Notes under the pieces: generated by a model
The model's database searches: none
The model's input: the letters and a program-made list of their open reading frames with translations, nothing else
What the model was told of the DNA's origin: nothing
Part shown: one piece after another, positions 13,701 to 21,805 of the stretch
Numbering within the stretch: the stretch's first letter is position 1
Layout: each line of letters opens with the position of its first letter
Made by a program: the position numbers and the translations under genes
Source: Letharia columbiana
Taxonomy: Eukaryota > Ascomycota > Lecanoromycetes > Lecanorales > Parmeliaceae
NCBI RefSeq assembly: GCF_014066305.1
Contig: NW_023501068.1
Span: 295,501 to 359,500, forward strand
Reading direction: 5' to 3'
Length of the DNA stretch: 64,000 nt

Positions 13701-14316
13701 AGTTTTAACGAAGGGTTATTTAATGCTCTCTATAACGACTATTTTAGAGCGAATAACTAGAGAAATACTAATACTCGATTGCTTACTTGAAAGATCAAGA
13801 ATTAAATTATTCACCTTCGAGTCTAATAAGAAATAGAGTCTATTAATTAAGGCCTTTACTATTTCGGCTTCTATTACTCTTCTAGTCTACGAGTAATTAA
13901 AATAGTTAAAGTCTAAATTCGATTTATTTATCTTATTCTCCTTCTTCTTAATCTCCTTCTTATTATTAATAGTAAGTTCTTCGAGATCTATATTATTAAT
14001 AATCTAATTATTATAACGAGATAATCTAATAGATTTAATAAGAAATAAAGAATTTATAGTAGAATATTTACTAAAGAGGCTATCGTATTTATAGTACTAT
14101 AAATAAATCTTTAGAATATACTCGTTTACGATATAATTAGTCTGATAAACCTTCTCTTTATAAATTTCAACGTCCGTTCCCCACTTAGAATAATTCACTA
14201 TCGAATATATCTTCTTATATTTTCTAAGCATATGATCTATCTTATTAAGAACGATCTTTTTAATAGCTAAATTCTTATTAATCAACCTCGTTCCTTCGAG
14301 CATTTTTTAAGCTATA
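10761..14316. other. AT-rich, RIP-degraded transposon tract without genes
   Basis: About 3.5 kb dominated by TA/TT/AA runs with isolated CG-containing words such as tcga and cgaga, the usual look of DNA after CpA-to-TpA mutation. No open frame of interest survives; the longest are below 70 codons and of biased composition. I cannot tell what elements it derives from. It separates the PKS/P450 cluster from the housekeeping block. Confidence 0.8.
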
Positions 14317-14482
14317 TGTTACGAGCGTACCCTTGACACACCACTCAGCCCTATGGCTAGCGGGCCTTGGCGGAGGCATCTCCTACTATATCATGCCTCC
14401 TTCCCACATACATAGTTCGGTAGCCTTATTATCCTAGTTCTACCTCACCCATACTGGTATCGCACCTATGCTGGTCCTGACA
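14317..14482 (+). repeat. Left LTR, 166 bp
   Basis: TG...CA ended; matches 16579-16744 at all positions except one c/g difference in the gccttgg(c/g)gg segment. Preceded by the target duplication ctata. Confidence 0.9.
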
Positions 14483-15460
14483 TTATAATAAGGCTCCTTC
14501 GTATACCCGGCGAAGAGAAATACAATCGGACTCACTCCATTCGAATTAGCGGACGAATTCAAAGAAATGCGCTGGCAGGGGCTTTGGCAAGAAACCAAGT
14601 TGAGCCATCGTATCCCTGGGTAAGCCCACCAGACGGGTAACTCGATTTCATAGCGAATCGGACTCGGCAAACAGTGGTCGAGAGATAAACAAGGCATTGG
14701 ACCATTCGTACGACTAGCGAATCGAAAGAAATAGTCAACAACCCCACACACAGTGAGCCTGCTACAATGGCAGCAAACGTTCGACCTCTTCACTGAGCAT
14801 GTCGACAACACACTCATAGTGAGCCTGCTACAATGGCGACGGGAACAGCCCCGAAACGGCTACGATTCGACCTCTTCACTGAGCATGTCGACAACACACA
14901 TAGTGAAGCCTGCTACCAAATGGCATTCAACACATTCGATTCTTCCCTACCTCCCTACCAAACCCACGAATCAGCAAAGTTGAGACAAAGGATGGAATGG
15001 AGGATGGATTTTTGATGGCAAGAGTATGGGAGACTCAGGGCAAATTTACAGTGAAGCTCCCAGGCCAGGCTGCCAACTGGTGTTGAGGGGGTTTCATAAC
15101 ACATACATGCGTTGGATTTTCTTCAATTCTACCGAAAGACTGGACAAGGAGAAGAACTCGGAGAATCTTGCTGGCACGCAGGCAAGATATGGCCAATATC
15201 TCCAGGATCTCTGAAGGACAATGTGAGAACGCAGCAGGCGAATGCAGTCAAGACCAGCATGCGGCTCGGCAATACCTCGGACATCGTATTTTTGGACGAA
15301 TTGAAACCATCCGATGTTCTTCAGAAAGCCGCCAGCTACCGCTACACCTCGGCAAATCTTCTCCAGTCAAGGCCTACAGGGACTATGGATGTTTGGAGAC
15401 ACAGGGCAAGCAATGGGCGTGCATCTCCGGTCTACCAGCCATGGGGGCCATGGCTATTTA

Positions 15461-15482
15461 AGAGGGGGGGGTAGTCATGACA
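15461..15482 (+). repeat. Internal polypurine tract plus collapsed LTR junction
   Basis: The purine tract agaggggggggtag (15461-15474) is like the one before the right LTR. It is followed by only tcatgaca (15475-15482) and then by the same ttataataaggctcc words that follow the left LTR at 14483. The element therefore looks like two internal units (14483-15474 and 15483-16578) joined head to tail with the LTR between them reduced to about 8 bp. Shared words in both units include gtgagcctgctacaatggc (14753, 15939) and tcccaggccaggctgcc. Confidence 0.75.
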
Positions 15483-16578
15483 TTATAATAAGGCTCCTTC
15501 GTACCCCCCGGCGAAGAGAAACTCATACGGACAATGACTGGGTAACCAGTCACACTCGAGGATAGCAGAGTGACTAAACAGCTACCAAATATTTCACTTT
15601 CTGCTCGGAGCAAGCGACCGAGCCTGATAAAGAAAACGCTGGGTATTTCTACCATACAGAAACCCCACCATACATTCAAATCATCAAAAACCTACATTAA
15701 ACAACTTACATCATCAACGGTAGCCCAATCCATCAAAAAACGAGTCCCCTACATCGAATACAAGAAATCCTTCTCCGCTCCACTCCGTTATTACCTACAT
15801 TCAACATGAATTCCGACTCAAATCCACCTACATCAACACCAAGATACCTCCCTCCGCATCGCCGATCACCTACACACCACGGCAAGCCCTATCCTACATA
15901 CGACGACCTACATAACAAACAAACACCCCCACACTCACAGTGAGCCTGCTACAATGGCAGCAAACGTACGACCTCTTTACTGAGCATGTCGACAACACCA
16001 TAGTGAGCCTGCTACAACGGCGACGGGAACAGCCCCGAAACGACACATATCGACCTCTTCACTGAGCATGTCGACAACACACATAGTGAGCCTGCTACCA
16101 AATGGCATTCAACACATTCAATTCTTTCCCTACCTACCTACCAAACCTACGAATCAACAAAGACAAAGGATGGAATGGAGGATAGACTTGATGGCAAGAG
16201 CATGGGAGACACAGGGCAAATCTACAGTGAAGCTCCCAGGCCAGGCTGCCAACAGGTGTTGGAGGATATTATGCATGCGTTGGATTTTCTTCAATTCTAC
16301 GGAAGGACTATGGCAAGAAGACTGGGCAAGGAGAAGAATTCGGAGAATCTTGCTGGTACGCAGGCAAGATGTGGCTATATCTCCAGGATCTCTGGAGGAC
16401 AATGCAGGCATGGCACAGTCAAGACCAGCATGCGGCCCGGCAATACCACTACACCTAGCAAATCTTCTCCGGTCGAGGCCTACACGGACTATGGATGTTT
16501 GGAGACACAGGGCAAGCGATGGGCGTGCATCTCCGGTCTACCAGCCATGGGGGCCATGGCTATTGAGAGGGGGGGTAG

Positions 16579-16744
16579 TGTTACGAGCGTACCCTTGACA
16601 CACCACTCAGCCCTATGGCTAGCGGGCCTTGGGGGAGGCATCTCCTACTATATCATGCCTCCTTCCCACATACATAGTTCGGTAGCCTTATTATCCTAGT
16701 TCTACCTCACCCATACTGGTATCGCACCTATGCTGGTCCTGACA
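16579..16744 (+). repeat. Right LTR, 166 bp
   Basis: Pairs with 14317-14482. It directly follows the polypurine tract and is followed by the second ctata target-site copy. Confidence 0.9.
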
Positions 16745-16749
16745 CTATA

Positions 16750-17660
16750 TTGAAATAAGATTCGAATATCTAAGCGTTATAATTCACTAATTCTCCCTCC
16801 TTATCTCGCTCTATATACTATTCTACTATAAGATCTATATCTATTAATAGCTATTTAATAGCGATAATACGAGGTTTTTTAAGTTTAGCTTAAGAGGCTT
16901 AAGAGGTATTTACGATATTATTCTTTTTTAATAACATTACGAGATATAGAAAGTAGTTCTAAAAGAATATAGATATATAAGAGGTAGTAGAAAGAATATA
17001 GGCGTATAGAAGATAGTAGAAAGGATTTAGACGTATAGGAGATAGAAAGAATTTAGACGTGTAAGAGATAATAGGCCTACGAAATCTATTTAAAACGATC
17101 ACGTGACTAGAGTATTATACCATCCATTTTTCATATATCCATTTATCCATAAAAAAGGTGCTCGAGGGCACCTTTTTTGTGGATCGAGTTTTCCGTGGAT
17201 TCCTCGAACGTGGAACCATTTGCCACTCGATTTTGGTGGCGAATTGTTCACGGTCCGAGGAATCCGCGGAAACGGGAAGAAAAAAGTTACTCTGAAAACC
17301 CCTATTATAAACATCGAATATAGGGCGTTTAATATCGGGGTCTGGAGTATCGGGCTTGAAGATATCCATTTGCGTCTCGATAATACGTATAGAATTGATG
17401 CCTTCGAGAGTAGTTTAAGGAAGATTTTGAAGTGTCGCAGGCTGAGGTTGAGATTATAATGCGATATCTGTATCGCACGAAGGTAATCGACGTTGTCATC
17501 GACTTTAAGCTTTTCTCTAAGATCGTAGCTGATTTTGAGAGTGTAATTGTGAGAGAGCGCGCTCGGTATTTTGTTTTTGATGATTCTTTTGATGCCGATT
17601 TGCAGTATATCGAGCTGCAGAGGATGCGAGGCCAAAGTCAAGAATTGATTGAGACATGTT
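16750..17660. other. AT-rich tract grading into an unidentified gene relic
   Basis: 16750-17100 is RIP-like and AT-rich. From 17100 composition becomes more normal. A hairpin (aaaaaaggtgc / gcacctttttt, 17151-17178) is followed by a 16-bp near-perfect inverted repeat (about 17191-17206 and 17256-17271). Plus-strand frames of 118 codons (17103-17459) and about 80 codons (to 17662) lie side by side in different frames and might be one broken coding region. A 206-codon frame runs across the same DNA on the minus strand. None has a motif I recognise. Confidence 0.4.
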
Positions 17661-17817
17661 AGGGATAGAGACAGAGAGAAATAGAGAAAATCAGAGAAGA
17701 ATTTGATATTCTTAGCCAAGACCTACTAAATTCTTAGTTACTTCCTAATAAGATAAGAGTTTCCCAGAACAGTCTCACAGCGAGGCTTGGCACAGAAGTG
17801 ATTTTATTCTCGAGCCA

Positions 17818-18012
17818 GGGAGAAAGCAAGCTTTCCAAATATGTGCTGGGGCGCGGGCTTCCCAGTAGTGAAAAGCTTGCCGAGTACTGGTTTTTGACTA
17901 TATTTGATTCTCAGGGAGACCCCCTAAAACCCCTCGGACCCTTCGGGGGCTCTTTAAGGGCTCTCCGAGAGCTTGTATCGGAGGGGCTGTCAAAGCAAGC
18001 TCGAAATTTGAT
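17818..18012 (+). repeat. GC-rich hairpin repeat, copy B
   Basis: Carries the same left block as copy A (atatgtgctggggcgcggg, cccagtagtg, cttgccgag) and the same right tract (gggagaccccctaaa..., gggctctccgag, gcaagctcgaaa). Unlike copy A it lacks the 9-bp array. It is followed at once by an inverted copy of its own right tract. Confidence 0.8.
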
Positions 18013-18130
18013 TGTTTTAGTGATATTTGATTGATTTCGAGCTTGCTTTGACAGCCCCTCCGATACAAGCTCTCGGAGAGCCCTTAAAGAGCTCCGAAGG
18101 GCTTAAGGGTTTTTAAGGGGTCTAACCCTG
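17917..18130. repeat. Large inverted repeat (about 95-bp arms, about 25-bp spacer)
   Basis: The GC-rich tract at 17917-18013 is followed after a short TTTGATT-rich spacer by its reverse complement at 18038-18130: cgagcttgctttgacagccc mirrors gggctgtcaaagcaagctcg, and ctctcggagagccctt mirrors aagggctctccgagag. The pairing is nearly perfect next to the spacer and weaker at the outer ends. The transcript or single strand would fold into one long hairpin. Confidence 0.85.
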
Positions 18131-18167
18131 AGAATCGAGAGAGATAGGTATGATATTTTATTTGATA

Positions 18168-18265
18168 TACTCAGGGGGAGACCCCCTGAAACCCCAACCC
18201 CTCGGGGGCTCTCCGAGGGCTCTCCGAGGGCTCCTGCCGGAGAGGCTCTTCTCGCAAGCTCGATA
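18168..18265 (+). repeat. GC-rich hairpin repeat, copy D (right tract only)
   Basis: Third direct occurrence of the gagaccccctgaaacccc...ctctccgagggc...gctcctgccggag...gcaagctcga tract, closest in wording to copy A. It marks the right edge of the AT-rich island. Confidence 0.75.
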
Positions 18266-19252
18266 ATTCACTAGTTTTTAGTATATCTTTACGAATACCT
18301 TATCAAATTTCGTCTACGCTACGTTATCTAAAAGCGTATAAGTAATTCTATAACTCTACGTACTTAGTTTATTATCATATTTTTGATAAAAGAAAAGGAA
18401 TCAAAAAAGGTGGATTTGAAGATTTTGAAGTTCTTTTCCAGCTTCCTCTTTTGGACGTACCCGTGTGTACCCGCGTTTAGATCGAAAATGGAGAAATAAG
18501 GTGTATTTTAGACTGAAAATGGTGAAATCCGATGATCTGATTGGTCACTAGCCTCTTAGCGTAGAAGCCATTTGGGATTTCAACTCTTGAGCATTGAGAA
18601 AGCAAGCTTTCCAATTAGTATGGGTTGCCATAAACACTGAAACCATGAAGATACTCGCAGTCTGCGTCTACTAAACCAACCCTGCTGCAGCAGGTTGGGA
18701 GCACTTCGCTCAAAACAACGCGTCTCATCATTGATGCCTCGACCGTTAATCCTGAAACATGCTTGCAGCAGATCAAAGGCAATCCGCTTAAACAATCTGT
18801 CTTCTGCAATTGCTACTCAAATCTTCAATGACCAGCCATGAGAGGAGCAGCAGCAATCCAAAGCATCTGAGATGGAAACTATCTGGTTCATCTTTATTCT
18901 CGTACATCAGCTGCAGCTGTCGCCTCCCTTGCCTATGAGTTGCAATGCACCTGGGATGAAGTGTTGTCTCAAGCAGGACATATCCCGTAATAGTAATAAT
19001 ACCTTCTACGCTGCTTCTAGTTCGTCAAATGTCTACACTTCTCCAAATCTCTGTGTAAGGCTATCCGTTGTGTTTCTCGCTTCAACAAAAGCTCCGAGGA
19101 ATATCTCGCATCCAGGAAACGTCTGTAACACGAGCATAGGCTTTTACACGAGCACAGGCTTTTACACGAGCACAGGCTTTTATCTTACAATACAACCTTT
19201 TGGAACAGCCTATGCCACGTTGAATGGTTGGCAGACGCTATGCCTCCCTAAC
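18266..19252. other. Gene-free spacer with an 18-bp tandem repeat
   Basis: No supportable gene. 18596-18614 repeats the gagaaagcaagctttccaa word found at 17819. 19135-19188 holds three tandem copies of an 18-mer built on acgagcacaggctttta. The long plus-strand frame that begins at 18872 mostly mirrors the MTHFR gene on the other strand and is not a gene. Confidence 0.6.
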
Positions 19253-21245
19253 CTACGCCTCCATCAACACCTCCCACAGTCTCCCCCCTTCCCGATAGCC
19301 ATGCCCAATAACATTGACCAACCAAACATCCTTCCCTATCCGCCTCAAAAAGCCTCTACTCTGCCTCGCCTTCTCCACCCTACCCCTCCTTGCCGCTTCA
19401 CCCACACACCTCCCCCATTCTCCCCAAATTCCAAATGCCTCTTCCACCCACGCCCTGAAGCTAACCTCCTCCACCATCGTCGCGGTTGCAATCTCCTTGC
19501 CTGCAAAGCTGCCCCACGTGACGGCGTGCACCGCGTCGCTGCTCTCACTACTTTGGAATTCACCTGCGGCATTGCCAGCGTAGTAGCTTATTTCGCCTTC
19601 CTTCCGGAGGCGATCAAGGTGTGGTCGGAGTGTGGTGTGGAAGGTAGAAGCGGGGACGAAGAACTCGACGAAGGCCTTTTGGAAGACGAAACCGCCTGGT
19701 GGGCCCCAGCCATGAATGGAGTGAGTAGAGGGCAGACCATCGACGGCGGGCTGGGAGGCTATGGTCCAGTAGCCCTTCAGCCGGGTCAATTGGGTGAGTT
19801 CAGAAGTGATCAGAGCCGTCTCGGGGGAGAGAGTTGCGGATTCGGACCAGGGGAGCTGTTTTGGGGTTTGGCCTGCGAGGTGGGATATGAAAAGATGCGT
19901 GATTTCTTCGGGAGTGGTTGGTGTGCTCCAGAGGGAAAGAGCTTGGGCCGGGGAAATTGTCAGAGACGTTGGGGAGTAGGTCAAGGGTGGGTTGAAGGCG
20001 GGAGAGCGCGCATCACCGAAGCGCCCGTTAGGGAAGTCATCCCAGGTAGCTTCACGCGACAAAGGGTTGCTGTTTGGTGGTATGAATCTGGCTGGGGAGG
20101 AGGAGCGGTGGGAGTTAGTGGTTAGCTGGGCAGCCGCAGAGGACGAAGTGGAAGAGAGGGCGCGGTGGTGGGCGGCATTGCCGTTGAAGAGAATGGATAC
20201 GTCGTCGATTGCGGAGACGTTATTGTCATCAGGATCTGGTGGAATAAGATTGCAGCGATCCAGTAGCGAGCTGACGGCTTTCTCCAGGTTCAGAGTGTAG
20301 AAGTGGAATCCTCTCGGTCCTTTAGCTTTCACCTCTCTGATGCTTTCGACGACATCATGGATAGCTTCTACGCCTACTTGCTTCACAGCCTCGTCATCAC
20401 CTTTGACGCCTTGTAGCTTGTGAAGCAATTCCAAAGGTACCTTTGCATGAGCAAGCTTCGTCGTCCTCATCAAGATCTCGTAGCTTTGTAACGGCATCAG
20501 TCCTGGGATAATTGGTATTTGGGCAAAAATTCCTGATTCATGCTCCCTCAGCATTTTCTCGTATTTCGAGTATGCTTCAACGTCGTAAAACAATTGTGTC
20601 ATGATGAAGTCCGCTCCTGCTTTCGTTTTGTCTATTAGATATGGCAAATCGTGTAATGGGTCCTGATCCGTAGGATGCGACTGATCCGCATGGCCTTCCG
20701 GATATCCTGCAACACCTATACAGAAGTAGTCGCCGTGAACACGCCGTATGTACCTGACCAGGTCGATTGCCCATGTAAAGTCCTCGTTGCTATCATCTTC
20801 ATCTTTGCCATTTTCCGCCTCATCCTCAAGCCTGTACTCTTCCTCCCTGGGTGGATCCCCTCTCAGAGCTAGTATATTCCGTACACCAAGTACTTTCGCC
20901 TCTTCCAGTGCTTCATCTACCACTTTGCGTTTCATGTTCGTGCATGTAAGATGTAGGCACGTTGTAAGGCCTAGCTGGCGTTGACATATCTCTGCAAGCT
21001 CGAGGGATCTCGAAGAGGTACAACCGCCGGCACCCCATGTTACTGTGACGAATAGAGGTCGCAGAGCACTGGACATGCGCTCCAGGCGGGTTTGTAGATT
21101 GGAAAAGCCCTGCTCTAGCTTAGTAAGATGGCAGAAGAAACAGATTAGAGCGGACTACTATTTGAGTCTTTGGAGGGAAGAATTCAAGGGAAAAGTAGTT
21201 GGCATCATTTGACAGAGCAGCAATCTTGTCCGTGATCTTCTCCAT
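19253..21245 (-). CDS. met12: Methylenetetrahydrofolate reductase (MET12/MTHFR type)
   Basis: Reduces 5,10-methylene-THF to 5-methyl-THF for methionine synthesis, in the cytosol. Two exons: 21245-21159 and 21112-19253, joined over a 46-bp intron; 648 residues, as expected for fungal MTHFR. The short first exon supplies the start of the barrel with SLEFFPPKT, whose Glu is the family acid. The second exon brings TWGAGG, LTCTNM, ALRGDPP, GVAGYPEGH and MTQLFYD of the FAD-binding barrel (to about residue 320). A Ser/Thr-rich linker and a C-terminal regulatory half follow. Without the first exon the frame would start at an internal Met (21076) and lack the FFPP motif. Ser/Asn-rich wording and overall layout suit the MET12 rather than MET13 paralogue; this assignment is less sure than the enzyme name. 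Confidence 0.93.
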
Positions 21246-21805
21246 GTTGACGACGAGAGGTATCAAGGTCTTCCTCTTGTGAGGTCGGTAATGGACACGA
21301 CTGGGTTGTAGATCATGATATGAGGGTGGACTTGAATGTCGCTGTCACTAGAAGGTAGCAATTTGAGTAAGGGGATCTAGCGGATGGAGGAGATGCTTTG
21401 GAAAGAGGATTTAGATATGTCTGCCAGGTGTCATTGTCGACATGGCGGTTCACGTTGGGACGTTCAGTCGGCTGTGCGCGGGCAAATCTTGAATTGCGGA
21501 GAGGCATTGAACCTCCTCCTGCCATACTATCCTACGCCTGGTGGTCTAGTGGTTTTGAGAATCCATATCTTGCAATGTCTTAGGCAAGAGAACCATGAAC
21601 ATCTCGCTATCGAGATAGAAGCGCTCCTTGCTTGACTATTAATTACCGATATAATTTCATGACGCCAACTTAGATATTTTCAACCATGCTATCGACGCTT
21701 CGTGTCATGTACAGACGCCTCTACCTGCATCTTCGTACGAGATGTGCAAATTCCTAAACACCGAATGTATAGATGAAAGGTAATTTTTCGTTTTCCCACG
21801 TCCAC
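21246..21805. other. Intergenic, no gene seen
   Basis: 560 bp between the MTHFR start and the Cyk3-like stop, both on the minus strand. It holds the MTHFR promoter. A tRNA-like phrase near 21540 was examined and rejected. Confidence 0.6.

Larger units (their letters stand above)
14317..16744 (+). mobile_element. Non-autonomous LTR retroelement (TRIM/LARD-like), un-mutated, with 5-bp target duplication
   Basis: Two 166-bp direct repeats (14317-14482 and 16579-16744) begin TGTTACG and end CTGACA, so they have TG...CA ends. They differ at one readable position. The flanks are ctata at 14312-14316 and ctata at 16745-16749, a clean 5-bp target-site duplication. A polypurine tract (gagagggggggtag, ending 16578) abuts the right repeat. 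The internal part holds no reverse transcriptase, integrase or protease frame, so movement would need proteins from another element. Base composition is near normal, unlike the AT-rich DNA around it, so it landed after the surrounding elements were mutated. The orientation comes from the polypurine tract. I see no ordinary tRNA primer site after the left repeat. Confidence 0.88.

Noticed and set aside
14440..15474. Frames of 60-125 codons inside the LTR element as gag or pol genes
   Set aside because: No zinc knuckle, protease, reverse transcriptase or integrase motif; frames in the two duplicated units are not conserved with each other.
18872..20125. 417-codon plus-strand frame
   Set aside because: It lies mostly over the MTHFR gene on the minus strand, has low-complexity composition and no motif; shadow frame.
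21530..21610. Possible tRNA (phrase ggtggtctagtggtt)
   Set aside because: No B-box, no closing acceptor stem or anticodon arm can be folded; a chance match to the D-arm.
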